Source: Bradyrhizobium sp. CB1717
GTDB lineage: Bacteria; Pseudomonadota; Alphaproteobacteria; Rhizobiales; Xanthobacteraceae
Assembly: GCF_029714325.1 (NCBI RefSeq)
Contig: NZ_CP121666.1
Coordinates: 2,046,001 to 2,110,000, forward strand
Direction of reading: 5' to 3'
Length of the DNA stretch: 64,000 bases
Shown here: one piece after another, positions 6,214 to 14,781 of the stretch
How positions within the stretch are numbered: position 1 is the first letter of the stretch
Layout: each line of letters starts with the position of its first letter
Position numbers and translations under genes: made by a program
Notes under the pieces: generated by a model
Seen by the model: only the letters and a program-made list of their open reading frames with translations
Databases searched by the model: none
Told to the model about the DNA's origin: nothing

Positions 6214-8978
6214 CGAAGATTACGTTCGAGCTCGACGGCAAGCAGGTCGAGGCCAATCCCGGCGAGACGATCTGGCAGGTCGCCAAACGTCAGGGTCGCG
6301 ACATTCCGCATCTCTGCTACTCGCCGGCGCCCGACTATCGGCCCGACGGCAATTGCCGCGCCTGCATGGTCGAGATCGAGGGCGAGCGCGTGCTGGCGGC
6401 GTCCTGCAAGCGCACGCCGTCCGTCGGCATGAAGGTGAAGACGGAATCCGCGCGTGCGGTGTCGGCGCAAAAAATGGTGATGGAGCTGCTCGTCGCCGAC
6501 CAGCCGGCGCGCGAGACCTCGCACGATCCGGATTCGAAGTTCTGGCACTGGGCCGAGACGACCGGCGTCACCGAGAGCCGCTTCCCCGCCGCCGAACGCT
6601 GGGAGACCGACGCCAGCCATCCGGCGATGCGCGTCAATCTCGATGCCTGCATCCAGTGTGGCCTCTGCGTGCGCGCCTGCCGTGAGGTCCAGGTCAACGA
6701 CGTCATCGGCATGGCTTATCGCAGCCATGGCTCGAAGATCGTGTTCGACTTCGACGATCCCATGGGTGAGTCCACGTGCGTTGCCTGCGGCGAATGCGTG
6801 CAGGCCTGTCCGACCGGCGCCCTGATGCCGGCCGTGATGCTCGACGACAACCAGACTCGCGTCACCTATGCGGACAAGAAGGTCGATTCGCTCTGTCCGT
6901 TCTGCGGCGTTGGCTGCCAGGTGACCTATGAGGTCAAGGACGAGAAGGTGATCTACGCGGAAGGCCGTGACGGCCCCGCCAACCACAATCGCCTCTGCGT
7001 CAAGGGCCGCTTCGGTTTCGACTACATCCACCATCCGCACCGCCTGACCAAGCCGCTGGTGCGGCTGCCGAATGCGAAGAAGGACGCCAACGACCAGGTC
7101 GATCCGGCCAATCCCTTCACCCATTTCCGTGAAGCGAGCTGGGAAGAGGCGCTCGACATCGCGGCCAAGGGCCTCGTCAAGATCCGCGACGAGAAGGGCG
7201 TGAAGGCGCTGGCCGGCTTCGGCTCGGCCAAGGGCTCGAACGAAGAGGCCTACCTGTTCCAGAAGCTGGTGCGCACCGGATTTGGTTCGAACAATGTCGA
7301 CCATTGTACCCGCCTGTGCCACGCCTCCTCGGTCGCGGCGCTGTTCGAAGGCCTGAGCTCCGGTGCGGTGTCGGCGCCGTTCTCCGCCGCGATGGATGCC
7401 GAGGTCATCATCGTGATCGGCGCCAACCCGACCGTGAACCATCCGGTCGCCGCGACCTTCATCAAGAACGCGGTCAAGCAGAACGGCGCAAAACTGTTCG
7501 TGATGGATCCGCGCCGGCAGTCGCTGTCGCGTCATGCGACCAGGCATCTGCAGTTCAAGCCCGGCTCCGACGTCGCCATGCTGAACGCGATGATCAACAC
7601 GATCATCACCGAGGGTCTGACCGACGACCAGTACATCGCCGGCTACACCGAGGGCTTCGAGGACCTCAAGGAGAAGATCAAGGAGTTCACGCCGGAGAAG
7701 ATGGAGCCGATCTGCGGCATCCCGGCGCAGACGCTGCGCGAGGTCGCGCGCACCTATGCGCGGGCAAAATCGTCGATCATCTTCTGGGGCATGGGCATCA
7801 GCCAGCACGTCCACGGCACCGACAATGCGCGGTGCCTGATTGCGCTGGCGCTGATCACCGGCCAGGTCGGCCGTCCCGGCACCGGCCTGCATCCGCTGCG
7901 CGGCCAGAACAACGTGCAGGGCGCCTCCGACGCCGGCCTGATCCCGATGTTTCTGCCGGATTACCAGCCGGTCGGCCGCGACGACCTGCGCGGTGCATTC
8001 GAAAAGCTGTGGCAGCAGGACCTCGATCCCGTACGCGGCCTGACCGTGGTCGAGATCATGAACGCGATCCACGCCGGCGAGATCAAGGGCATGTATATCG
8101 AGGGCGAGAACCCCGCGATGTCCGATCCCGACTTGCAGCATGCGCGCCACGCGCTCGCCATGCTCGATCATCTCGTGGTGCAGGATCTCTTCGTCACCGA
8201 GACTGCGTTCCACGCCGACGTCATCCTGCCGGCCTCGGCCTTCGCCGAGAAGGACGGCTCCTTCACCAACACCGACCGCCGCGTGCAGCTCGCGCGCCAG
8301 GTGATCAAGCCGCCGGGCGATGCGCGGCAGGATCTCTGGATCATCCAGGAGATCGGCAAGCGCATGGGCCTGCCCTGGAATTATGCCGGCCCCGGCGACG
8401 TCTATACAGAGATGGCGGAGCTGATGCCGTCGCTGAAGAACATCAGCTGGGAGCGGCTGGTGCGCGAAGGCGCCGTCACCTATCCAGCCGACGATCCGAA
8501 CAAGCCCGGCAACGAGATCATCTTCACCACGGGCTTCCCGACCGCGAGCGGCCGCGGCAAGATCGTGCCGGCCAAGGTCATCCCGCCGGACGAGCTGCCC
8601 GACGCCGAATATCCGATGGTGCTGTCGACCGGCCGCGTGCTGGAGCATTGGCACACCGGCTCGATGACGCGCCGCGCGCAGGTGCTCGACCAGATCGAGC
8701 CGGAGGCGGTCGCCTTCATGTCGCCGAAGGACATGCGCAAGAAGAAGCTCGCGCCGGGCGATTTCATTCGTCTGGAGACCCGGCGCGGCGCCGTCGAGGT
8801 CAAGGTCCGCTCCGACCGCGACGTGCCGGAGAACATGGTGTTCATGCCGTTCTGCTACGCGGAGGCGGCGGCGAACCTGCTCACCAACCCCGCGCTCGAT
8901 CCGTTCGGCAAGATCCCAGAGTTCAAGTTCTGCGCGGCCCGGGCCGAGCGCGCGGAGATGCGCGACGCGGCGGAGTAG
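6210..8978 (+). CDS. fdsA: formate dehydrogenase alpha subunit, Mo/W-bisPGD
   Basis: 922-residue catalytic subunit oxidising formate to CO2. In order: an N-terminal [2Fe-2S] ferredoxin domain (CYS, then CRAC, then a further Cys near residue 66), two [4Fe-4S] ferredoxin motifs (CIQCGLCVRAC and CVACGECVQACP), the Fe4S4/molybdopterin domain beginning CPFCGVGC, the active-site region DHCTRLCHAS containing the expected metal-ligand cysteine, and the C-terminal molydopterin dinucleotide-binding domain (STGRVLEHWHTG). I see no cysteine cluster between the [2Fe-2S] domain and the first ferredoxin motif, so the NuoG-type His-Cys3 cluster found in some relatives appears absent. No fdsC/fdhD or fdsD follows, so sulfuration and assembly factors must be encoded elsewhere. 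Whether the metal is Mo or W cannot be read from the sequence. Confidence 0.94.
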   Translation: MTKITFELDGKQVEANPGETIWQVAKRQGRDIPHLCYSPAPDYRPDGNCRACMVEIEGERVLAASCKRTPSVGMKVKTESARAVSAQKMVMELLVADQPARETSHDPDSKFWHWAETTGVTESRFPAAERWETDASHPAMRVNLDACIQCGLCVRACREVQVNDVIGMAYRSHGSKIVFDFDDPMGESTCVACGECVQACPTGALMPAVMLDDNQTRVTYADKKVDSLCPFCGVGCQVTYEVKDEKVIYAEGRDGPANHNRLCVKGRFGFDYIHHPHRLTKPLVRLPNAKKDANDQVDPANPFTHFREASWEEALDIAAKGLVKIRDEKGVKALAGFGSAKGSNEEAYLFQKLVRTGFGSNNVDHCTRLCHASSVAALFEGLSSGAVSAPFSAAMDAEVIIVIGANPTVNHPVAATFIKNAVKQNGAKLFVMDPRRQSLSRHATRHLQFKPGSDVAMLNAMINTIITEGLTDDQYIAGYTEGFEDLKEKIKEFTPEKMEPICGIPAQTLREVARTYARAKSSIIFWGMGISQHVHGTDNARCLIALALITGQVGRPGTGLHPLRGQNNVQGASDAGLIPMFLPDYQPVGRDDLRGAFEKLWQQDLDPVRGLTVVEIMNAIHAGEIKGMYIEGENPAMSDPDLQHARHALAMLDHLVVQDLFVTETAFHADVILPASAFAEKDGSFTNTDRRVQLARQVIKPPGDARQDLWIIQEIGKRMGLPWNYAGPGDVYTEMAELMPSLKNISWERLVREGAVTYPADDPNKPGNEIIFTTGFPTASGRGKIVPAKVIPPDELPDAEYPMVLSTGRVLEHWHTGSMTRRAQVLDQIEPEAVAFMSPKDMRKKKLAPGDFIRLETRRGAVEVKVRSDRDVPENMVFMPFCYAEAAANLLTNPALDPFGKIPEFKFCAARAERAEMRDAAE

Positions 8979-9024
8979 TCTCGACCTAGGTTGCGTGGTT
9001 CTGGTGTCAGCCGAACACTCAGGT

Positions 9025-9150
9025 GTCGTCCTGGCGAAAGCCAGGACCCATACCGCGTGATCTCTCGATTGGGGCGGTAGCACTCCCGGGCGCCAAGTGT
9101 GCTCCAAACTCCCCCCTGGGGTAATGGGTCCTGGCTTTCGCCAGGACGAC
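9025..9150. repeat. nested inverted repeat, dispersed-element type
   Basis: A perfect 27-base inverted repeat, with arms 9025-9051 and 9124-9150, bounds a 72-base centre. Each arm is itself a hairpin (cctggc, gaaa, gccagg). The element fills the gap between the formate dehydrogenase operon and ybaK. This arm sequence looks like the short palindromic repeats scattered through Bradyrhizobium intergenic regions. It could fold into one long stem or two small ones and might attenuate read-through. Confidence 0.8.
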
Positions 9151-9220
9151 CTCGGGGAGAGATCGTGCCGAGCGTCCCTCGTCGCTTCGCGCCGCGCCGC
9201 ACCGATGCTAGACATCACCC

Positions 9221-9694
9221 ATGTCCAAAGTCACCCCAGCCACGCGCGCGCTTGAAGCCGCTCGCGTCGCCTTCACCGTTCACACCTACGACTACGATCC
9301 CGACGCCGAGAGCATCGGGCTCCAGGCCGCCGCCGCGCTCGGTGAGAACCCCGCGCGTGTCCTGAAGACGCTGATGGCGCTGGTGGACGGCAAGCCGGTC
9401 TGCGTCATCGTGCCGTCCGATCAGGAGGTCTCGATGAAGAAGCTAGCGGCGGCCGCGAGCGGCAAGTCGGCGCAGATGATGAAGCCGCCGGAGGCCGAAC
9501 GCGTCACCGGTTTCAAGGTCGGCGGCATCAGCCCGTTCGGGCAGCGCAAGCTCGTGCGCACCGTGATCGAGCAGCGCGCGCTCTTGCATGACCTCGTCTA
9601 TCTCAATGGCGGCCAGCGTGGCTTGCAGGTGCGGCTGAAGCCCGGTGACGTCAGGGATGTCCTGAAGGCGGTCGTCGCGGACGTGCTCGCGTGA
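9221..9694 (+). CDS. ybaK: Cys-tRNA(Pro)/Cys-tRNA(Cys) deacylase, YbaK/EbsC family
   Basis: 157 residues, the usual length for stand-alone YbaK proteins, which hydrolyse cysteine mischarged on tRNA(Pro). Family features are the N-terminal TPATRALEAARVAFTVHTYD, the conserved lysine region RVLKTLMALVDGK, the VPSDQEVSMKKLA stretch, and the glycine-rich KVGGISPFGQ that lines the active site. The ATG at 9221 follows the inverted-repeat element, so the gene probably has its own promoter within or after it. It converges on the GntR gene, with nine bases between their stop codons. Confidence 0.92.
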   Translation: MSKVTPATRALEAARVAFTVHTYDYDPDAESIGLQAAAALGENPARVLKTLMALVDGKPVCVIVPSDQEVSMKKLAAAASGKSAQMMKPPEAERVTGFKVGGISPFGQRKLVRTVIEQRALLHDLVYLNGGQRGLQVRLKPGDVRDVLKAVVADVLA

Positions 9695-9703
9695 GCGGCT
9701 CGT

Positions 9704-10387
9704 CTACTGCTTCTGCAACAGCTTCAGCCGGCAGCGCAGCGCTTCCCGGATATGCGCGCGCGCAAGCTGCTCGGCCTTGTCGCCGTCGCGCGCGGCGATC
9801 GCGTCGATGATGGCCTGATGCTCGCCATGGCTGGTCGAGGGGCGTCCGGTCACTGTGAAGGTGGTCGGACCGAGCAGGGCGATCCAGTCCTGCAATTCCC
9901 GCGAAGCGTTGTCGAGATAGCGGTTGCGTGCGGCGCGGCAGATCGCCTCGTGGAAGGCGCGGTTGAGCCTCGCCATCTCGGCGGTGTCGGTCGTGGACGC
10001 CTCGACAAAGACCTGTTCGATATCCCGGAGTGCGTCGATCTCCGTGGCCGAGGCATGCCCGGCGGCGAGGCGCGCGGCGGCACCCTCCATGATCTCGCGC
10101 ATGGCGTAGAGCTCGAGCACCTCTGAAATGTCGAGGTTGCGCACGATCAGGCCGCGGCCACCGGCGGGCTCGACGAAACCGCGCGCCGCGAGCCGGCCCA
10201 GTGCTTCCCGCACCGGTGTGCGGCTGACCTTGAGCCGCTGGGCGACCTCCTCCTCGCGCAGGCGGTCGCCGGCGCGGTAGCTGCCGGCCTGCAGCGCCTC
10301 GCACAGCGAGCGGAACACGGCTTCGCCCAGCGCGACACCAGCGCCGCGGGCGATTGATCCGCTTGCCTTTGCCGGACGTCTGGCCAT
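9704..10387 (-). CDS. GntR-family (FadR/FCD subfamily) transcription regulator
   Basis: 227 residues. The N-terminal winged helix (LGEAVFRSLCEALQAGSYRAG, then EEEVAQRLKVSRTPVREALG) is followed by an FCD ligand-binding domain with helices containing LYAMREIMEGAAARLA and AFHEAICRAARN. The ATG at 10387 has gagggg directly upstream; an extension to 10465 would run through the operator-like palindrome and is less likely. The gene is divergent from tcuA, and the perfect palindrome tttgtatacaaa lies between them, so it most likely regulates the tricarballylate-type operon and itself. In the Salmonella tcu system the regulator is LysR-type, so this is a replacement of the regulator class. Confidence 0.88.
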   Translation of the reverse strand: MARRPAKASGSIARGAGVALGEAVFRSLCEALQAGSYRAGDRLREEEVAQRLKVSRTPVREALGRLAARGFVEPAGGRGLIVRNLDISEVLELYAMREIMEGAAARLAAGHASATEIDALRDIEQVFVEASTTDTAEMARLNRAFHEAICRAARNRYLDNASRELQDWIALLGPTTFTVTGRPSTSHGEHQAIIDAIAARDGDKAEQLARAHIREALRCRLKLLQKQ

Positions 10388-10454
10388 GTTCCCCTCGGAG
10401 CGCAAGGCGCATCTTGCCCATGCAGAGATGCCGCTTGCGGATGTTCTGTATATC

Positions 10455-10466
10455 TTTGTATACAAA
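10455..10466. promoter_or_regulatory. GntR-type operator palindrome between regulator and tcuA
   Basis: tttgtatacaaa is a perfect 12-base palindrome. It lies 68 bases upstream of the regulator ATG at 10387 and 80 bases upstream of the tcuA ATG at 10546. AT-rich palindromes of the form TTGTATACAA are typical targets of FCD-type GntR proteins. No other strong symmetric element is seen in this 158-base divergent region. Confidence 0.65.
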
Positions 10467-10545
10467 AGTGCGCAATGGCGGGCTGGCGTAGCGAGGCCTG
10501 CCGGCGGGCAGAACTTCTCCGACCTCGTCGCATCGGGCAGACGGC

Positions 10546-11937
10546 ATGAGCAGCAAATACGATGTGCTGGTGATCGGCGGCGGCAACGCGGCGCTGTGCG
10601 CGGCGATCAGCGCCCGGCGAGGCGGTGCCTCCGTCCTCGTGCTCGAAGGCGCGCCAAAATTCTACCGCGGCGGCAACACCCGTCACACCCGCAACATGCG
10701 CTGCGCCCATGACGCCGCCACGGAAATCCTCACCGGCCCCTACACCGAGGAGGAGTTCTGGGAGGATCTGTTGCGCGTCACCGGCGGGAAGACGGATGAG
10801 GAACTGGCCCGTCACATGATCCGGGAGTCCAAGGACATCCTGAACTGGATCGTGGAGCAGGGCGTGCGCTGGCAACCCTCGCTCGGCGGCACGCTGAGCC
10901 TCGGCCGCACCAACTCGTTCTTCCTCGGCGGCGGCCGGGCAATGCTGAATGCGCTCTATCTCACCGCCGAACGGCTCGGCGTCGATGTCGAATACGACGC
11001 CGAGGTCACCGACCTCGTGATCGAGGACGGCATGTTCCTCGCCGCGCGCCTCAACCGGCCGATCAACGGCGAGACGGAGATCCGCGCGACCTCGTTGGTC
11101 GCCGCCGCCGGCGGGTTCGAGGCCAACATCGAATGGCTAAAGCAATACTGGGGGGAGGCCGCCGACAATTTCCTGATCCGCGGCACGCCCTATAATCGCG
11201 GCTCGATCCTGAAGATGCTGCTCGACAAGGGCGTGCAGGAGGTCGGCGATCCCACGCAGTGCCATGCGGTCGCGATCGACGCCCGCGCGCCGAAATTCGA
11301 CGGCGGCATCATCACGCGCCACGACTCCGTCGTGTTCGGCATCGTCGTCAACAAGCACGCCCAGCGCTTCTACGACGAGGGCGAGGACATCTGGCCGAAG
11401 CGCTACGCCATCTGGGGCCGACTGGTCGCGGCCCAGCCGGACCAGATCGCCTACATCATCTTCGACTCCACTGTCGTGACGAGCTTCATGCCGACGCTGT
11501 TCCCGCCGATCGCCGGACAGACCATCGCCGAGCTTGCCGGCAAGCTGGAGCTCGATCGGGCCGCGCTCGAAAAGACCATCACCGAGTTCAACGCCGCGGT
11601 GCGCCCCGGCACCTTCGACCACACGATCCTGGATGACTGCGTGACCGAGGGCATCACGCCGCCCAAGACGCATTGGGCGCGCAAGATCGAGACGCCGCCT
11701 TATCTCGCTTATCCGGTCCGGCCCGGCATCACCTTCACCTATCTCGGCACGCGCGTGAACAAGGAGGCGCGGATGCTGATGGCTGACGGCAAGCCGTCCG
11801 CCAACATGTTCGCGGCCGGCGAGATCATGGCGGGCAATGTGCTCGGCAAGGGCTATGCGGCCGGCATGGGCATGACCATCGGCAGCGTGTTCGGACGCAT
11901 CGCGGGACGGGAAGCGGCACGCCACGCCAAGAACTAG
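10546..11937 (+). CDS. tcuA: FAD-dependent tricarballylate dehydrogenase-like protein TcuA
   Basis: 463 residues, a flavoprotein of the fumarate reductase/succinate dehydrogenase family. The FAD-binding Rossmann motif is VLVIGGGNAALCAA at the N-terminus, and the C-terminal FAD contact is GEIMAGNVLGKGYAAGMGM. The internal sequence YRGGNTRHTRNMR and the overall length match TcuA, which oxidises tricarballylate to cis-aconitate. TcuB, the Fe-S electron acceptor that reoxidises its FADH2, is encoded two genes downstream. The gene is divergent from a GntR regulator. Related proteins act on other tricarboxylates, so the exact substrate is uncertain. Confidence 0.85.
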   Translation: MSSKYDVLVIGGGNAALCAAISARRGGASVLVLEGAPKFYRGGNTRHTRNMRCAHDAATEILTGPYTEEEFWEDLLRVTGGKTDEELARHMIRESKDILNWIVEQGVRWQPSLGGTLSLGRTNSFFLGGGRAMLNALYLTAERLGVDVEYDAEVTDLVIEDGMFLAARLNRPINGETEIRATSLVAAAGGFEANIEWLKQYWGEAADNFLIRGTPYNRGSILKMLLDKGVQEVGDPTQCHAVAIDARAPKFDGGIITRHDSVVFGIVVNKHAQRFYDEGEDIWPKRYAIWGRLVAAQPDQIAYIIFDSTVVTSFMPTLFPPIAGQTIAELAGKLELDRAALEKTITEFNAAVRPGTFDHTILDDCVTEGITPPKTHWARKIETPPYLAYPVRPGITFTYLGTRVNKEARMLMADGKPSANMFAAGEIMAGNVLGKGYAAGMGMTIGSVFGRIAGREAARHAKN

Positions 11938-11967
11938 CGATCAAGAAGAAAGACAAAGGGAGAAACC

Positions 11968-12996
11968 ATGTCGCGCATTGCCATTGCCTCGATCACGGCG
12001 CTGCTGATCGCCGGCCACGCCCGCGCCGCCGAGCCCATCACCCTGCGCGACATGGGCTCGTTCCATGTCGGCGGGCGTCTCGTCGAAATCTCCGGCAAGC
12101 CGGTGAAGGAGGTCATGTTCACGCCCGGCGGCGTGCCGGCCAAGGTCGATCCCAATGGCACGTATCAGGTCGAGCAGATGTACGTGCAATATTTCCTGCC
12201 CGCCAATGAGAAGGGGACCTATCCGCTGCTGATGTGGCATGGCGGCGGATTGACCGGCGTCACCTACGAGACCACGCCCGACGGACGCGAAGGCTGGCTG
12301 AACTACTTTCTGCGCAAGGGATGGGCGGTCTATAATTCCGATGCGGTGGAGCGGGGACGTGCAGGCTGGGCGCAATATCCTGACATTTTCAAGAGCGAGC
12401 CGGTCTTCCTCACCACGGCCAATCCGTTCGAGCGTTTCCGCATCGGCGATGGGCCGAACTCCTACGATCCCGATCCTGCCAAGCGGAAGGTGCTGCCGGG
12501 CAACCAGTTTCCGGTCGAGGGCTACGAGAACTTCGTCAAGCAGAACGTGCCGCGTTGGACGACGACGGACGATGCGACCGTCGCGGCCTATATCGCCGAG
12601 ATCGATCGCGTCGGCCCGTCGGTGATCCTGTTCCATAGCCAGGCCGGCAGCTTCGGCTTCAAGGCGGCGCAGGCACGGCCCGACAAAGTCAAGGCGCTGA
12701 TCGCGATCGAGCCGGCCGGCATCGGAGACCCCGCCAAGGCGGATGTGCTGAAGAACATTCCGACCCTCATCATCTATGGCGACTATATCGAGCGCGATGC
12801 CCGCTGGCCCAAGATCCGTGCCAACGGCGTCGCCTTTGCGGACGCGATCAAGGCGGCCGGCGGCAGCGTCGACATTGTCGACCTCCCGCAGGCCGGCATC
12901 AAGGGCAATTCGCATATGGTGATGATGGACAAGAACAACCTCGAGGTCGCGGGCCTGATCCAGAAATGGCTCGAGGCGAAGGGCCTGACGAAGTAG
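11968..12996 (+). CDS. exported alpha/beta hydrolase (esterase-like)
   Basis: 342 residues. A signal peptide (MSRIAIASITALLIAGHARA) is followed by an alpha/beta hydrolase domain: an oxyanion-type HGGG in WHGGGLTG, a nucleophile elbow HSQAG (Ser flanked by H and A instead of the usual Gly-x-Ser-x-Gly), and late Asp and His candidates in IIYGDYI and KGNSHMVMMD. It lies between tcuA and tcuB, 30 bases after tcuA and four bases before tcuB, so all three are co-transcribed. Being periplasmic, it could release a tricarboxylate or related acid from an ester before uptake. That substrate is inference; the ribosome binding site aaaggga precedes the ATG. Confidence 0.82.
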   Translation: MSRIAIASITALLIAGHARAAEPITLRDMGSFHVGGRLVEISGKPVKEVMFTPGGVPAKVDPNGTYQVEQMYVQYFLPANEKGTYPLLMWHGGGLTGVTYETTPDGREGWLNYFLRKGWAVYNSDAVERGRAGWAQYPDIFKSEPVFLTTANPFERFRIGDGPNSYDPDPAKRKVLPGNQFPVEGYENFVKQNVPRWTTTDDATVAAYIAEIDRVGPSVILFHSQAGSFGFKAAQARPDKVKALIAIEPAGIGDPAKADVLKNIPTLIIYGDYIERDARWPKIRANGVAFADAIKAAGGSVDIVDLPQAGIKGNSHMVMMDKNNLEVAGLIQKWLEAKGLTK

Positions 12997-13000
12997 AGCC

Positions 13001-14101
13001 ATGCACGGAACCAAAATCCTCGACGAGGCCGACCGTCTGATGACGGTGTGCAATTCCTGCCGCTACTGCGAGGGACTGTGCGCAGTATTTCCGGCGATGG
13101 AGATGCGGCGCGCCTTCTCCGACGGAGATCTCAACTATCTCGCCAATCTCTGCCATTCCTGCGGCGCCTGCTATGTCGATTGCCAGTTCTCGCCGCCGCA
13201 CGAGTTCAACGTCAACGTTCCCAAGACGCTCGCGGTCGCGCGCGCCGAGTCCTATGCGGCCTATGCCTGGCCGCAGGCGCTGTCCGGCGCCTTCGCGCGC
13301 AACGGCCTCGTCATCAGCATCGTCGCCGCGCTCAGCATGGCGGCGTTCATCCTCGGCTTCGCCGGTCTCAACGATCGCAACGTGCTGTTCGGCGTCCACA
13401 CCGGGCCCGGCGCGTTCTACAGATTGATGCCGCACAATGCGATGGCTGCGCTGTTCAGCGCCGCCTTCCTGTATGCCATCCTGGCCCTCGTCATAAGCGT
13501 GCGCGCGTTCTGGCGCGACATCGGTCCAACCATCGGTGGCCGCGCCGACGGCGGCTCGATCTTCCAGGCGATCCGCGATGCCGGTGAGCTGCGCTATCTC
13601 CATGGCGGCGGCGTCGGCTGCTACGACGAGGACGACAAGCCAACTGACCGGCGCAAGCTGTATCACCACCTGACCTTCTACGGCTTCCTGCTGTGCTTTG
13701 CGGCGACCTCGGTCGCGACGCTCTATCACTATCTGCTCGGGCGCGAGGCGCCATATCCGTGGTGGGACTTGCCGGTCGTGCTCGGCACGTTGGGCGGCAT
13801 CGGCCTGATCATCGGCCCGGTCGGCCTGTTCACGGCCAAGGTGCGGCGCGATCCGGCGTTGCTCGACGAGAGCCGCTACGGCATGGACGTCGGCTTCATC
13901 ACCATGCTGTGCCTGACCGGGCTCACCGGCATGCTGCTGCTGATCCTGCGCGAGACGGCCGCGATGGGGCCGCTGCTCGCGCTGCACCTCGGCGCCGTGT
14001 TCGCACTGTTCATCACCATGCCCTACGGCAAGTTCGTGCACGGCATCTATCGCTTCGCCGCGCTGGTGCGTTACGCGCAGGAGCGGCGCTCGGCTAGTTA
14101 A
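13001..14101 (+). CDS. tcuB: tricarballylate utilisation protein TcuB
   Basis: 366 residues, a membrane Fe-S protein that accepts electrons from TcuA flavin and passes them to the membrane chain. The N-terminal part carries two cysteine clusters (CNSCRYCEGLC and CHSCGACYVDC) typical of two [4Fe-4S] centres. The rest has about six hydrophobic helices with histidines in HHLTFYGFLLCFAAT that could ligate haem or quinone. The start codon is four bases after the hydrolase stop. No TcuC-type citrate/tricarballylate transporter lies next to it. The gene ends one base before the convergent hydrolase at 14102. Confidence 0.88.
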   Translation: MHGTKILDEADRLMTVCNSCRYCEGLCAVFPAMEMRRAFSDGDLNYLANLCHSCGACYVDCQFSPPHEFNVNVPKTLAVARAESYAAYAWPQALSGAFARNGLVISIVAALSMAAFILGFAGLNDRNVLFGVHTGPGAFYRLMPHNAMAALFSAAFLYAILALVISVRAFWRDIGPTIGGRADGGSIFQAIRDAGELRYLHGGGVGCYDEDDKPTDRRKLYHHLTFYGFLLCFAATSVATLYHYLLGREAPYPWWDLPVVLGTLGGIGLIIGPVGLFTAKVRRDPALLDESRYGMDVGFITMLCLTGLTGMLLLILRETAAMGPLLALHLGAVFALFITMPYGKFVHGIYRFAALVRYAQERRSAS

Positions 14102-14776
14102 TCAGGTCGGCCGGAAGTGGCCGTCGCGCAGAAAGGCGATGGTCTGTTCGATCGCGGCGGCGTGACGCGGAAGCCCGGTGTGGGACGCCTTGACGACGAC
14201 ATGGTCGGTCATGCCGGCCAGCATCGTGCTCTGCACCGATACGCGTCCGTCATTCGGTTTCGGCAGAACCAAGAGGCCGGCGACGGGATCGATGAAGCGG
14301 GTTCCGGCGATCACGCCGACCGGATAGTCGATGGCGGGGAGGGCATTCGGCACGGTCGCAGGCGTGGTGGTGAGCTCGAGGCCGGCTGGCCCATAGAATG
14401 CGCGGTAGGGCGGAAATCCCCGCAGGAGGTCGGCGACCTCGCTGCCGCTGTTCGGCGTGCCCAGCATCACGACGCGGCCAAGCCGGGCCGGGCGGTGTCT
14501 TGCGATATAAGCGCGCGCGACGAGGCCGCCCATCGAATGCGCGACGAAATGCAGCGGCGCGTCACGTTCGGCGAAACGGGCGATCGCAGGATGAATGTCG
14601 TCGGTGATGGCCGCGATCGGCTTGCGCCGGCTGGGATAGTCGATGTTGAGTGTCGCGAACCCGCTCGCTTCGAGCGCCCGTTCCAGCTTGGTCAAGGACG
14701 CCGAGGTCCGCGCGATGCCGTGAAGCAGAACCACTCCGGGGCATCGCGCGTCGCCTGATTGAGGCGCCTCGTCCAT
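14102..14776 (-). CDS. cytoplasmic alpha/beta hydrolase (lipase/esterase-like)
   Basis: 224 residues. A classic alpha/beta hydrolase opening (VVLLHGIARTSASL) is followed by a nucleophile elbow AHSMGGL (Gly-x-Ser family form HSMGG). Asp and His candidates lie near the C-terminus (DGRVSV and SHTGLPRHA). No signal peptide is visible. The start at 14776 is five bases downstream of the acyltransferase-synthetase stop, so the two genes form an operon, suggesting action on an acyl ester or lysophospholipid. Such proteins are often annotated as putative lipases or PGAP1-like. A longer frame reaching 15046 would overlap the upstream gene and is rejected. Confidence 0.8.
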   Translation of the reverse strand: MDEAPQSGDARCPGVVLLHGIARTSASLTKLERALEASGFATLNIDYPSRRKPIAAITDDIHPAIARFAERDAPLHFVAHSMGGLVARAYIARHRPARLGRVVMLGTPNSGSEVADLLRGFPPYRAFYGPAGLELTTTPATVPNALPAIDYPVGVIAGTRFIDPVAGLLVLPKPNDGRVSVQSTMLAGMTDHVVVKASHTGLPRHAAAIEQTIAFLRDGHFRPT

Positions 14777-14781
14777 CTGTC

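Noticed and set aside
5820..9218. Very long open frame antisense to the formate dehydrogenase genes
   Set aside because: It mirrors the strong codon bias of fdsB and fdsA on the opposite strand and encodes an Arg/His/Ala-rich sequence without any recognisable domain.
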